DNA of 64,000 nt from SZAS-103 sp036496805 (GCA_036496805.1 DASXKN010000020.1:124001-188000), one strand, 5' to 3'; positions 25,880 through 34,892 are shown, counted from the first letter of the stretch. A program made the numbers and translations. Notes: generated by a model not told the origin, from the sequence alone.

Positions 25880-26866
25880 TCAGTCCCGCAGCCAGGCCGC
25901 CGCGTCGAGCGCGAAATAGGTCAGGATCGCGTCTGCGCCGGCGCGGCGGATGCCGGTCAGCGCCTCGAGCACGCAGGCGCGCTCGTCGAGCCAGCCGTTG
26001 ATCGCCGCCGCCTTGAGCATCGCGTACTCGCCGCTGACCTGGTAGGCGAAGGTCGGCACGCCGAAGCGCCGCTTCACGCGCCGCACGATGTCGAGGTAGG
26101 GCATCGCCGGCTTGACCATCACCATGTCGGCGCCCTGCTCGATGTCGAGCGCGACCTCGCGCAGCGCCTCGTCGGCGTTCGCCGGATCCATCTGGTAGGT
26201 GTACTTGTTGCCCTTGCCGAGGCTGCCGGCGCTGCCGACGGCGTCGCGGAACGGGCCGTAGAACGCGGAAGCGTACTTCGCCGCGTACGCGAGGATGCGC
26301 GTGTTCACCAGGCCGGCGTCCTCGAACGCGACCCGGATCGCACCGATGCGGCCGTCCATCATGTCCGAGGGCGCGACCACGTCGGCGCCCGCTTCGGCGT
26401 GGGAAATCGCCTGCTTCACCAGCGCCTCGACGGTGGCGTCGTTGACGACGTAGCCATGCTCGTCGATCAGGCCATCCTGGCCGTGCGTGGTGAAGGGATC
26501 GAGCGCGACGTCGGTGATCACGCCCAATTCCGGGAAGCGCGACTTCAGCGCGCGCACCGCGCGCTGCGCGAGGCCATCGGGATTCCAGGCCTCGCGCGCG
26601 TCCAGCGACTTGGCTGCGTCGGGCGTGACCGGGAACAGCGCTATCGCGGGGATGCGCAATTCGTGGGCCTGTTCGGCTACGCGCAGCAATTCGTCGATAG
26701 ACAGCCGTTCCACGCCCGGCATCGAAGCCACCGGCGCGCGGCCGGCCAGCTCGTGCACGAACACCGGCAGGATCAGGTCGTTCGCGGTGAGCACGGTCTG
26801 CCGCATCAACCGACGCGAGAAGTCGTCGCGGCGCATGCGGCGGGGACGGATCAGCGGATGGGACAT
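25880..26866 (-). CDS. hemB: Delta-aminolevulinic acid dehydratase (porphobilinogen synthase)
   Basis: This 328-residue enzyme condenses two 5-aminolevulinates to porphobilinogen. The two Schiff-base lysines are in AAKYASAFYGPFRD and VKPAMPYLDI. The metal region reads DVALDPFTTHGQDG, lacking the cysteines of the zinc type, so this is the magnesium/potassium-dependent form known from Pseudomonas. The ATG at 26866 gives MSHPLIRPRRMRRDDFSRR. Confidence 0.95.
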   Translation of the reverse strand: MSHPLIRPRRMRRDDFSRRLMRQTVLTANDLILPVFVHELAGRAPVASMPGVERLSIDELLRVAEQAHELRIPAIALFPVTPDAAKSLDAREAWNPDGLAQRAVRALKSRFPELGVITDVALDPFTTHGQDGLIDEHGYVVNDATVEALVKQAISHAEAGADVVAPSDMMDGRIGAIRVAFEDAGLVNTRILAYAAKYASAFYGPFRDAVGSAGSLGKGNKYTYQMDPANADEALREVALDIEQGADMVMVKPAMPYLDIVRRVKRRFGVPTFAYQVSGEYAMLKAAAINGWLDERACVLEALTGIRRAGADAILTYFALDAAAWLRD

Positions 26867-26941
26867 GGCGCGGCCACGCGATGGAAAGGAATCCATCTTA
26901 CCCGCTGGCGTCAGCTCACGCCGTCGCGCGATGATGCGCGC

Positions 26942-27829
26942 ATGCGCCTTTCCACGCGGCGATGGCCGCGCTCCGCGAAGACCTGCGTCGGTGTACTCGG
27001 CGTGCTGGCGCTGTGCGCCCTGGTCGGTCCGTGGCTTTCGCCGTACGCACCCGAACATCCGGACTGGAACGCGCTATCGACCGCTCCTTCGTTCGCGCGC
27101 GCGCACTGGCTCGGCACCGACGCCATCGGCCGCGACACGTTCGTGCGCGCACTCTACGGCCTGCGCCTGTCGCTGCTGCTGGGCGTCGGCGCGACCGTCA
27201 TCGCGCTGGCCATCGGGCTTGTCTACGGCGCCAGCGCGGGCTATCTCGGAGGCCGCAGCGAACGGCTGATGATGCGCGCGCTGGATGTGGTTTCCGCGTT
27301 GCCCTTCCTGCTGATCGTGATCCTGCTGCTGACCCTGTTCGACCGCTCGCTGCCGCTGTTGCTGGCGGCGATCGGAGGCTACGTGTGGATCGACCTCGCG
27401 CGCGTGGTGCGCGCCGAGGCCGCGCGCCTGCGCGAACAACCCTTCGTGCTCGCCGCGCGCGCATCCGGCGCGTCCACGCTGCAGATCCTGCGCTGGCATG
27501 TCGTGCCGAACCTGCTCGGGCTCGCGCTGGTGTACGCGAGCCTGCTCGCGGCGCAGGCCATCCTCGTCGAGAGCTTCCTCGGCTTCCTTGGCCTGTCGAT
27601 CGACCAGCCGTCCGCGGGGCTGGGCACGCTCCTCGAGGAAGGCGCGCAGGAACTCGACAGCGCGCCGTGGACCCTGCTGGCGCCCGCGTTCCTGCTGGTG
27701 ACGACGCTGGCCTGCTTCCAGCAGCTCGGCGACGCCCTGCGCGACGCGCTCGACGTGCGCAATGCGCCACCAGCAAGCGGCGAGGCCGATGACACCGACG
27801 ATGGCGTGCTGCCGGCACCCGGCGCATGA
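26942..27829 (+). CDS. Oligopeptide-type ABC transporter permease (DppC-like)
   Basis: The 295-residue inner-membrane protein has about six hydrophobic segments and the EAA-loop ASGASTLQILRWHVVPNLL that docks to the ATPase. HWLGTDAIGRDTF is the typical OppC/DppC N-terminal sequence. Unlike complete Dpp/Opp systems, no DppB permease or solute-binding protein lies upstream; hemB is divergent just 75 bases away. The substrate is unknown. Confidence 0.88.
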   Translation: MRLSTRRWPRSAKTCVGVLGVLALCALVGPWLSPYAPEHPDWNALSTAPSFARAHWLGTDAIGRDTFVRALYGLRLSLLLGVGATVIALAIGLVYGASAGYLGGRSERLMMRALDVVSALPFLLIVILLLTLFDRSLPLLLAAIGGYVWIDLARVVRAEAARLREQPFVLAARASGASTLQILRWHVVPNLLGLALVYASLLAAQAILVESFLGFLGLSIDQPSAGLGTLLEEGAQELDSAPWTLLAPAFLLVTTLACFQQLGDALRDALDVRNAPPASGEADDTDDGVLPAPGA

Positions 27830-29412
27830 CGAACGACGCCGAGCTCTCACTGCGGGACCTGCGGGTGTCGATCCGCGGCAGCGAGCGGATGCCCCTGCCG
27901 GGTCCGATCGACCTTGCCGTGGCCGCGGGTGAATGCGTTGCCATCGTCGGTGAGTCGGGCGCGGGAAAAAGCCTGACGACACTCGCCCTGCTCGGCCTGC
28001 TGCCTCCGACGCTGCAGGCGAGCGGAAGCCTGCGGGTGGACGGACGCAACATCGCCCTCGGCTCGCGCGAGCACATCGCACTACGCGGGCGCACGATCGC
28101 CTGGGTGCCGCAGGACGCGCTCGCCGCACTGCATCCGCTACGCAGCATCGGCGCGATGCTGCGCGAGGCCCTGCGCGCTTCCGGCATAGCGCGCGGGAGC
28201 GAGCGGACAAAGACGCTGGAACTGCTCGAACGCGTCGGACTGCCTTCGGCGCAGGCGCTGCTCGATCGTCGTCCGCACGAACTCTCCGGCGGACAGCGCC
28301 AGCGCATCTGCATCGCGCTCGCGCTGGCGGGCCGGCCGCGCATCCTGCTCGCCGACGAACCAACCTCGGCGCTGGACCTGCGCGTCGGCCGCGGCATAGT
28401 GAACCTGCTCGACGCGCTGCGCCGCGATCTCGGCCTCGCGCTCGTGCTGGTGAGCCACGACCTGCCGCTGGTCGCGACGCTGGCGCAGCGCGTGCTCGTC
28501 CTGCATCGCGGGCGCTGCGTGGAGACGGGCGCGACGACCGGCGTTTTCTCGCGACCTTCGGCGCCCTATACGCGCGCCTTGCTCGCCGCCGTCGAGCTGG
28601 CGGGCGCACCCGCCGCACGGGTCGGCCCGATGCTGCTGGCGGCCGAAGACCTCGCCGTGCGCTATCCGCGAGCCGCGCACGACGCGTTGAAGCCGACTTC
28701 CATCGTCCTGCATCGCGGCGAATGCCTGGCACTCGTCGGCGAATCCGGTTCGGGCAAGTCCACCCTCGCGCGCGCCGCACTGCGCCTGCTGCGCGCGTCC
28801 GCGCGCGGACGCATCGTACTCGACGGCAACGACCTCAACGCGCTTGGTGCACGCGCGCTCAGGCCACTGCGCCGGCGCATCGGCATCGTGTTCCAGGATC
28901 CATTCGCCTCGCTCGATCCGCGCATGACGGCGGCGCAGATCGTCGCAGAACCCTTGCGCATCCATGGCATTGGCGACAACGCGTTACGCCATGCGCGCGC
29001 GGAGGAACTGCTGCGCTCGGTCGGCCTCGACGCCAGCGCGATGGATCGCCATCCGCACCAGTTCTCCGGAGGGCAATGCCAGCGCATCGCGATCGCGCGC
29101 GCGCTGGCGACCGATCCGGAATTGCTGGTCTGCGACGAAGCCGTTTCCGCGCTCGACGCACGCAGTCGCGCCGCGATCCTGCAACTGCTCGCGCGCCTGA
29201 AATCGGAACGCGGGCTGGCGGTGCTGTTCATCACCCACGATCTTGACGCCGCGCGCGCGCTGGCCGATCGCATCGCGGTGATGCACGAAGGCGAGATCGT
29301 GGAAACGGGCGACGCGAAGACGGTGATGGCGCATCCGGCGCACGCGTATACGCGCGAGTTGCTCGCCGCGCGAATGCAAGCACCACACGCGACTGCGTTC
29401 GCGCTGGCGTAG
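27826..29412 (+). CDS. Fused double-ATPase of an oligopeptide-type ABC transporter (DppD-DppF/YejF-like)
   Basis: A 528-residue protein with two complete nucleotide-binding domains. Domain 1 (about residues 8-255): GESGAGKS, LSGGQRQR, LLADEPTSALD. Domain 2 (about 268-520): GESGSGKST, FSGGQCQR, LLVCDEAVSALD. Both keep Walker A, signature and Walker B with the catalytic Glu. The start overlaps the permease stop (ATGA). The fused arrangement resembles YejF. The partner permease and binding protein must lie elsewhere. Confidence 0.9.
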   Translation: MTNDAELSLRDLRVSIRGSERMPLPGPIDLAVAAGECVAIVGESGAGKSLTTLALLGLLPPTLQASGSLRVDGRNIALGSREHIALRGRTIAWVPQDALAALHPLRSIGAMLREALRASGIARGSERTKTLELLERVGLPSAQALLDRRPHELSGGQRQRICIALALAGRPRILLADEPTSALDLRVGRGIVNLLDALRRDLGLALVLVSHDLPLVATLAQRVLVLHRGRCVETGATTGVFSRPSAPYTRALLAAVELAGAPAARVGPMLLAAEDLAVRYPRAAHDALKPTSIVLHRGECLALVGESGSGKSTLARAALRLLRASARGRIVLDGNDLNALGARALRPLRRRIGIVFQDPFASLDPRMTAAQIVAEPLRIHGIGDNALRHARAEELLRSVGLDASAMDRHPHQFSGGQCQRIAIARALATDPELLVCDEAVSALDARSRAAILQLLARLKSERGLAVLFITHDLDAARALADRIAVMHEGEIVETGDAKTVMAHPAHAYTRELLAARMQAPHATAFALA

Positions 29413-29851
29413 CGTCGCGCTGGACGATGCCTGCTGTCCGCGACCGTGGATCCGCTCGTGCGAGGGACTTCCGCAGCGTGCAGCGTTCGAGGGGCCGAGC
29501 GCTCCAAAGCCGTGACGCTCGCGCGGTGGTAGTCGTTGCATCGCGCGCAGCAGGACATGCCCCACGCGGGTCGCACCCGCGCGCGGCCCGATTGTTATTC
29601 CCGGACAACCGTCACAGCACCCGCACGCCGGCGAGGCGATGATTTCCACCTCAGAATCGATGGCCGTACCCGACCGATTGCCCTCGACGAATGGATTTCG
29701 GCGTGACCCGGTCCGCCGGGCACTCTGAAAACGCAAGTTGGGTCCGGCCTCGTACCGGTCCGGGGTCACCGCAACGGGCACTTGCAAAGATTTCGTTATT
29801 TTGCTAAAGAAGATTCTGACGAAGAAAATCCAACTCTTTGTATGTATTGAC
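29413..29851. other. Gap without a supported gene
   Basis: About 440 bases between the ABC ATPase and the SPFH-like gene. The first 350 bases are GC-rich with only short or antisense open frames of unlikely composition. The last 75 bases (from about 29778) are distinctly AT-rich and probably hold the promoter of the SPFH-like gene. I see no RNA gene or repeat. Confidence 0.5.
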
Positions 29852-30322
29852 TTGAACACCACCCTCGCTCTCGCCGCCCTGACCGCCCTCGCCTTGTTCG
29901 CGCTGGTCTTCCGGCGCGTGCCCGAGGGCCAGGCCTGGACGGTGCATCGGTTCGGGCGCTATGTCCGCACCCTCCAGGCCGGCCGTCACGCGGTCTGGCC
30001 GATGCTGGACCGGATCGCCCAGCACGTGCCGCTGACCGGCCACCACATCGAACTGCCGACCCGCGAATTTGGCGGCGATCGCGCCAGCGCCGACCTGTAC
30101 TACCAGATCCTCGACCCGCTGCCGACCGGCAATGGCCTGGAAACGGTGGACGAGATGGTCCTGCGCCAGGCCGATGACGCCCTCGCAAGCGTCGCGGCCG
30201 AACTGCCGCAGCAGCCGGAAGACCGCTCCGCAACCCTGGCAGAGGCCCTGAAGGTCGAACTCAACCGCCGCCTCGGCAGCAAGGGCCTGCGCGTGATCCG
30301 CTGCGCGCTGCACGCTTCCTGA
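29852..30322 (+). CDS. Short SPFH/band-7-like membrane protein
   Basis: The 156-residue product has an N-terminal membrane helix (TTLALAALTALALFALVF) and then RRVPEGQAWTVHRFGRYVRTLQAGRHAVWP, the signature start of stomatin/prohibitin (SPFH) domains. Full-length members exceed 250 residues and continue into a coiled coil; here the protein stops after about 150, so it is a short or truncated form. The start is uncertain: the TTG at 29852 is chosen because it directly precedes the helix, but no good ribosome site is visible and other TTG or CTG codons exist upstream. Confidence 0.6.
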   Translation: MNTTLALAALTALALFALVFRRVPEGQAWTVHRFGRYVRTLQAGRHAVWPMLDRIAQHVPLTGHHIELPTREFGGDRASADLYYQILDPLPTGNGLETVDEMVLRQADDALASVAAELPQQPEDRSATLAEALKVELNRRLGSKGLRVIRCALHAS

Positions 30323-30419
30323 CCCCTCGCCCCGGCATCTCCGGCCGGGGCGCGGGTTTTTCTCACGCTCGCAGCCGTGAATGCGGGACAATCGCCGCCT
30401 TGTCTCCGCGGCCGCATGC

Positions 30420-31064
30420 ATGGCGCCAGAGGTTTCCCCGGTCGACCACCTGCGCCCGTCGCTCGCCGCCGGCCTGGCCGCACTCGGCCTGTCGCCCGAA
30501 CCGCTCGCCGGCCGCCTGCTCGATTACGTCGCCCTGCTGGTGCGCTGGAACGCCGCCTACAACCTCACCGCGATCCGCGATCCGGAGGAGATGGTCTCCA
30601 AGCACCTGCTCGACTCCCTGAGCATCGCGCCCTTCGTGCGCGGCCGGCTGGCCGACATCGGTTCGGGCGCGGGCCTGCCCGGGATACCGCTCGCGCTGGC
30701 GCTGCCGGAATTGCAGGTCACCACGGTCGAATCCAACGGCAAGAAGGTACGCTTCCAGCGCGAGGTGCAGCGCCAGCTCGGGCTGGCGAACCTGCACGTG
30801 GCGGAGTCGCGCGCCGAATCGTTTGCCTCCGTCGAACGCTTTGACTGTCTTGTCTCGCGGGCCTTCGGTAGTCTTGCCCAATTCGTGCAGGTTGGAGGCC
30901 ATCTGCTCGCACCGGGAGGGCAGTTGCTGGCGATGAAGGGCGCCGATCCGGTCGAGGAAATCGCCGCGCTGCCCGCCGGCTGGAAGATCGCGGCCATCCA
31001 CGTCCTCGACGTGCCGGGGCTGGAAGCGCAGCGGCATCTGCTGGCGATCGAGCGAGACGATTGA
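30420..31064 (+). CDS. rsmG: 16S rRNA m7G527 methyltransferase RsmG
   Basis: The 214-residue enzyme methylates G527 of 16S rRNA. WNAAYNLTAIRDPEEMVSKHLLDS and the SAM site ADIGSGAGLPGIPLA are characteristic, with VSRAFGSL downstream. Start at 30420 matches the usual N-terminal length; an earlier in-frame ATG at 30381 is possible. rsmG-parA-parB is the usual order near the chromosome origin. Confidence 0.93.
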   Translation: MAPEVSPVDHLRPSLAAGLAALGLSPEPLAGRLLDYVALLVRWNAAYNLTAIRDPEEMVSKHLLDSLSIAPFVRGRLADIGSGAGLPGIPLALALPELQVTTVESNGKKVRFQREVQRQLGLANLHVAESRAESFASVERFDCLVSRAFGSLAQFVQVGGHLLAPGGQLLAMKGADPVEEIAALPAGWKIAAIHVLDVPGLEAQRHLLAIERDD

Positions 31065-31108
31065 TGCAACACGATGATGCGACATCGGCAAGAAGGGGAC
31101 CCAGCGGA

Positions 31109-31900
31109 ATGAGCAAGGCGCGGATCATCGCGGTCGCGAACCAGAAAGGCGGCGTAGGCAAGACCACCACCTCGGTGAACCTCGCGGCTGCGCTGGCGAG
31201 TACCGCCTCGAAGGTGCTGCTGGTCGACCTCGACCCGCAGGGCAACGCCACCACCGGCGCCGGCATCGACAAGCGCGAGCTGGAGGCCACCACTTGCGAG
31301 CTCCTGCTGCGGGAGGCGACCTTCGCCGAGATCGTCAAGCGCAGCCCCGAGGACTACGACATCCTGCCCGGCAACGGCGACCTGACCGCGGCCGAGATCC
31401 GGCTGATGGACGAGTCCGGCCGCGAACAGCGCCTGAAGGAAGCGCTCGAGCCGGTGCGCGCGAAGTACGATTTCATCGTCATCGACTGCCCGCCTTCGCT
31501 CTCGCTGCTGGCGCTCAATGCGCTGGCGGCCGCCGACAGCGTGCTGGTACCGACCCAGTGCGAGTTCCTCGCACTCGAAGGCCTGACCGCCATGCTCGGC
31601 ACCATCGATGCATTGATGAAGCGGCTCAATCCGTCTCTGACGATCGAAGGCATCCTGCGCACCATGTACGACCTGCGCAACAACCTCGACAACGGCGTCT
31701 CGGCCGACCTCGCCTCGCATTTCGGCGACCGCGTGCTGCGCACGATCATCCCGCGCAACGTGCGCCTGGCCGAGGCGCCCAGCCATGGCCAGAGCATCAT
31801 CGCGTACGATCGCGCATCGCGCGGCGGCATCGCCTACCTCGGCCTCGCCGGCGAAATCCTGCGCCGCGGGCGCGAACGCAAGACGATGGAGAAAAATTGA
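31109..31900 (+). CDS. parA: Chromosome partitioning ATPase ParA (Soj)
   Basis: This 263-residue deviant-Walker ATPase positions the origin region together with ParB. It carries KGGVGKTT near the N-terminus, DLDPQGNAT, and IDCPPSLSLL. The ATG at 31109 gives MSKARIIAVANQKGG with AAGGGG upstream. No parS site was found in the window. Confidence 0.93.
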   Translation: MSKARIIAVANQKGGVGKTTTSVNLAAALASTASKVLLVDLDPQGNATTGAGIDKRELEATTCELLLREATFAEIVKRSPEDYDILPGNGDLTAAEIRLMDESGREQRLKEALEPVRAKYDFIVIDCPPSLSLLALNALAAADSVLVPTQCEFLALEGLTAMLGTIDALMKRLNPSLTIEGILRTMYDLRNNLDNGVSADLASHFGDRVLRTIIPRNVRLAEAPSHGQSIIAYDRASRGGIAYLGLAGEILRRGRERKTMEKN

Positions 31901-31902
31901 AC

Positions 31903-31995
31903 ATGGCCGCTGCGGCGAAGAAACACGGAACCAGTCCTTTCCGGGAGTCGCATCCAGCAGCCCGTTCCGGCTACGGCAAGATGGAGAAGCATTGA
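31903..31995 (+). other. Mini-ORF created by duplication of the parA/parB junction
   Basis: A 30-codon frame (MAAAAKKHGTSPF ... YGKMEKH) between parA and parB. Its start copies the start of parB (MAAAKKRG), and its end (AAGATGGAGAAGCATTGATG) copies the end of parA. It therefore looks like a remnant of a roughly 93-base duplication of the parA-tail/parB-head boundary. Its stop overlaps the parB ATG (TGATG). Whether it is translated, for example to couple parB translation, is open. Confidence 0.5.
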
Positions 31996-32903
31996 TGGCT
32001 GCGGCGAAAAAGCGTGGTCTGGGACGCGGACTCGATGCCCTGCTCGGCCAGGCCGGCAGGCCGGCGCAGGAGCCCGAAGCCGAGGTCCGCGACGCGGGAC
32101 TGCATGCGCTACCTGTCGAGTCGCTTCGCCCCGGCCGTTACCAGCCACGCACCGGCATGGATCCCGAGCGGCTCGCCGAGCTCGCCGATTCGATCCGCGC
32201 CCAGGGCCTGATCCAGCCGATCGTCGTGCGCGCGGTGGCGCCGGCGAAAGGCTCGAAGGCCACCCACGAGATCATCGCCGGCGAACGCCGTTGGCGCGCC
32301 GCGCAACTGGCCGGACTGAGCGAAGTGCCGGTGGTGCTGCGCGAGGCCGACGACCGCTCGGCGATCGCGATGGCCCTGATCGAGAACATCCAGCGCGAGG
32401 ACCTCAATCCGCTGGAAGAAGCGCAGGCGCTGACCCGCCTGATCGACGAATTCGGACTGACCCACCAGCAGGCCGCCGAAGCGGTCGGCCGTTCCCGCGC
32501 CGCGGTGTCGAACCTGCTGCGCCTGCTGGAATTGCCGGCGGGCATCCGCGAGCTGCTCGCCTCGCACGCGCTGGAGATGGGCCATGCGCGCGCCCTGCTC
32601 ACCCTGCCCGAGCACACCGCGCTCGCGCTGGCGAAGGAAGCCGCCTTGCAGGGCTGGTCGGTGCGCGAGACCGAACACCGCGCGCAGCTCGCGCAGGCCG
32701 CCAAGGGCAGGCCGCCCGCGAAGAAGCCGGCGAGCAGGCCCGACCCGGACATCGCTTCGCTCGAACGCGAGCTCTCCGAGAGCCTGGGCGCCAAGGTCGC
32801 GGTGCAGCAGGGCCGAGGTGGGCGCGGCAAGCTGGTGATCCACTACCACGGCCTGGACGCCCTCGAGGGCGTGCTCGAACGCCTGCGCGGAAAAAAGGGG
32901 TGA
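31995..32903 (+). CDS. parB: Chromosome partitioning protein ParB
   Basis: The 302-residue CTP-dependent clamp binds parS. It has the conserved N-terminus KKRGLGRGLDALLG (ParA interaction), GERRWRAAQLAG and ENIQREDLNPLEEA (CTPase/ParB motifs), a helix-turn-helix (LTHQQAAEAVGRSRAAVSNLL) and a C-terminal dimer domain. Its stop codon lies at the edge of a long inverted repeat. Confidence 0.93.
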   Translation: MAAAKKRGLGRGLDALLGQAGRPAQEPEAEVRDAGLHALPVESLRPGRYQPRTGMDPERLAELADSIRAQGLIQPIVVRAVAPAKGSKATHEIIAGERRWRAAQLAGLSEVPVVLREADDRSAIAMALIENIQREDLNPLEEAQALTRLIDEFGLTHQQAAEAVGRSRAAVSNLLRLLELPAGIRELLASHALEMGHARALLTLPEHTALALAKEAALQGWSVRETEHRAQLAQAAKGRPPAKKPASRPDPDIASLERELSESLGAKVAVQQGRGGRGKLVIHYHGLDALEGVLERLRGKKG

Positions 32904-32989
32904 AAAAAGGGGCCAGAGTGAATTTTTCGCCGAGGGTGTTCGGGCATGCAAGATTCGTATCGAAAAACTTCACTCTGGCCCCTTTTTTC
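32902..32989. repeat. Long inverted repeat (REP-like hairpin), possible bidirectional terminator
   Basis: Arms of about 28 bases (32902-32929 and 32961-32989) contain AAAAAAGGGGCCAGAGTGAA and its complement, with a single unpaired base, around a 31-base loop. The outer ends give runs of A and T, so it may stop transcription in both directions. Sequences of the form GGGGnCAGAGTnAA flank REP-associated tyrosine transposases in many genomes; none is present here. A direct echo GGAAAAAAGGGG just upstream forms the last parB codons. Confidence 0.75.
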
Positions 32990-33094
32990 CTGCACAGGTG
33001 AAAGCATCACCCGCAAGCCCGATAATGGGCGGATGACCTCGACCGCCCGGGCTCGCCGCCCCTCGTCCCTCGCCACCCGTTCCCCGGTGTCCGC

Positions 33095-33829
33095 ATGACC
33101 GCGCCCGAATTGTCGGTCGTCGTGCCGGTGCACAACGAGGAAGCCAACATCGCGCCGCTGGTCGGCGAGATCGTCGCCGCGCTGCGCGGCAGGATCGCCT
33201 TCGAGATCGTCTACGTCGACGACCTCAGCCGCGACGGCAGCGTGGCCGTGCTCCAGAAGCTGCAACGCGAGACGCCCGAACTGCGCGTGATCCGCCATCT
33301 CCAGCAGGCCGGCCAGAGCACCGCGATCCGCAACGGCGTCAAGGCCGCGCGCGGTGCCTGGATCGCGACCCTGGATGGCGACGGCCAGAACGATCCAGCC
33401 GACATCCCCAAGCTGCTGGAGCAGCGCACGAGCGCGGATCCGGGCATCAAGCTGTTCGCGGGCTGGCGGGTGGACCGCCAGGATTCGGGCAGCAAGCGCT
33501 GGGCTTCGCGCTGGGCGAACCGCATCCGTTCGCGCATGCTGCGCGACGAAACCCCCGACACCGGCTGCGGCATCAAGCTGTTCGAGCGCGACGCCTTCCT
33601 CGACCTGCCGTACTTCGACCACATGCACCGCTACCTGCCGGCGTTGATGCAGCGCGCCGGCTGGAAGACGGTCAGCGTGCCGGTCCACCATCGCCATCGC
33701 ACCGCCGGCGTATCCAAGTACAACAACCTCAACCGCGCCCTGGTCGGCATCAGCGACCTGCGCGGCGTGGCGTGGCTGATCCGGCGCGGCAAGCGCACCC
33801 AGACCACCGAACTTCGCGTCGACGAATAA
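33095..33829 (+). CDS. Family 2 glycosyltransferase (DPM1/ArnC-like)
   Basis: The 244-residue GT-A enzyme begins LSVVVPVHNEEANI and has the DGDGQNDP motif that binds the sugar nucleotide and metal. It has no membrane helices at its C-terminus, unlike ArnC, and resembles dolichyl- or polyprenyl-phosphate mannosyl/glucosyltransferases. It is followed after 47 bases by a LAB_N protein, suggesting a role in envelope glycolipid or lipid A modification. Confidence 0.88.
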   Translation: MTAPELSVVVPVHNEEANIAPLVGEIVAALRGRIAFEIVYVDDLSRDGSVAVLQKLQRETPELRVIRHLQQAGQSTAIRNGVKAARGAWIATLDGDGQNDPADIPKLLEQRTSADPGIKLFAGWRVDRQDSGSKRWASRWANRIRSRMLRDETPDTGCGIKLFERDAFLDLPYFDHMHRYLPALMQRAGWKTVSVPVHHRHRTAGVSKYNNLNRALVGISDLRGVAWLIRRGKRTQTTELRVDE

Positions 33830-33876
33830 TCCATCCGCCCCGCTCATAAGGGGCGTCGCTCGTTTCGGAGCAAACC

Positions 33877-34206
33877 ATGAACGACGAAATCCTGTGGCTG
33901 GCCTGGACCGGCGTCCACGTCACCTTGTGGAAGATCATCGGATACACCGGCGCGCTGATGTTCTCGGCGCGCTGGTTCGTGCAGATGCACGCCTCGCGGC
34001 GCGCCGGCAAGCCGGAGATGCCACGGATGTTCTGGTACATGAGCATCGTGGGCAGCATCACCACCCTGTCCTACTTCATCTTCTCGCCCAAGGGCGACTC
34101 GGTCGGCGTGCTGCAGAACCTGTTCCCGGCGGCCACCGCCAGTTACAGCCTGTACCTGGACATCCGCCACCACGGCTGGAACCGGCGCCGGGACATGCCG
34201 ACCTGA
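33877..34206 (+). CDS. LAB_N (lipid-A-disaccharide synthase N-terminal-like) membrane protein
   Basis: A 109-residue protein with three membrane helices and the LAB_N features IGYTGALMFSARWFVQ and FWYMSIVGSITTLSYFI. The family occurs beside glycosyltransferases acting on lipid carriers; a function in transport or modification of lipid-linked sugars is inferred from context. Confidence 0.87.
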   Translation: MNDEILWLAWTGVHVTLWKIIGYTGALMFSARWFVQMHASRRAGKPEMPRMFWYMSIVGSITTLSYFIFSPKGDSVGVLQNLFPAATASYSLYLDIRHHGWNRRRDMPT

Positions 34207-34434
34207 GCCTGTCGGTCTGGGCAGCCATGGGCGGCCGGTTTGCGCCACGCCTGCCGCCCGGATAGAATGCGCGGCTCGCTTACCGACGGCCCTGCCGTCC
34301 CTGGCGGTCCCGGCAGCACGATGCCGGCCCCGTGAAGCGCGAACGTTCCGACCTGCATCGTGTGCGCCTGTCCGGCGCGGGGCCGATGCTTCCCGGGCCA
34401 CGGGGAGCGTGACCGACCATCCAGAGGTGAAACC

Positions 34435-34671
34435 ATGGCACGTATCTGCCAAGTCACGGGCAAGCGAACGACGACCGGCAACAACGTCTCGCACGCCAAC
34501 AACCATACCCGCCGCCGCTTCCTGCCGAACCTGCACGAGCGCCGCTTCTGGGTCGCCAGCGAAAACCGCTGGATCAAGCTGCGCGTTTCCGCGCATGCCC
34601 TGCGCACGATCGACAAGAACGGCATCGACGTCGTCCTCGCCGAACTGCGCGCCCGCGGCGAGCGCGTCTGA
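34435..34671 (+). CDS. rpmB: 50S ribosomal protein L28
   Basis: The 78-residue protein begins MARICQVTGKRTTTGNNVSHANN and ends with the conserved VSAHALRTIDKNGIDVVLAELR. AGAGGTG precedes the start. rpmG follows after 24 bases, as in most proteobacteria. Confidence 0.97.
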   Translation: MARICQVTGKRTTTGNNVSHANNHTRRRFLPNLHERRFWVASENRWIKLRVSAHALRTIDKNGIDVVLAELRARGERV

Positions 34672-34695
34672 CAATAAGGTCTAAGGAGAACGATC

Positions 34696-34860
34696 ATGGC
34701 ATCCAAGCGCGACAAGATCCGCCTCGTCTCGACCGCCGGCACCGGTCATTTCTACACCACCGACAAGAACAAGAAGACCACGCCGAACAAGATGGAGATC
34801 AGCAAGTACGATCCCGTCGTCCGCAAGCACGTGGCCTACAAGGAAGCCAAGATCAAGTGA
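34696..34860 (+). CDS. rpmG: 50S ribosomal protein L33
   Basis: A 54-residue protein (MASKRDKIRLVSTAGTGHF ... VAYKEAKIK). It lacks the cysteine pairs of zinc-type L33, so it is the zinc-free form. AAGGAG lies 9 bases before the ATG. Too short for usual gene-finding cut-offs but unambiguous. Confidence 0.97.
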   Translation: MASKRDKIRLVSTAGTGHFYTTDKNKKTTPNKMEISKYDPVVRKHVAYKEAKIK

Positions 34861-34869
34861 CGCAATGGC

Positions 34870-34892
34870 GCATTCGCGCTACGCGCGAATGC
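34870..34892. terminator. Hairpin after rpmG
   Basis: GCATTCGCG and CGCGAATGC form a 9-bp perfect stem around CTACG, 10 bases after the rpmG stop. No T-run follows, so it may protect the 3' end or assist the stronger terminators further on. Confidence 0.45.

Noticed and set aside
25109..26940. Plus-strand open frame running through aroE and hemB into the DppC-like permease
   Set aside because: Only the part from 26942 resembles a protein; the rest is a shadow of aroE and hemB.
29427..29642. A 71-codon plus-strand frame in the gap after the ABC ATPase
   Set aside because: Arg-rich composition, no ribosome site and no recognisable features.
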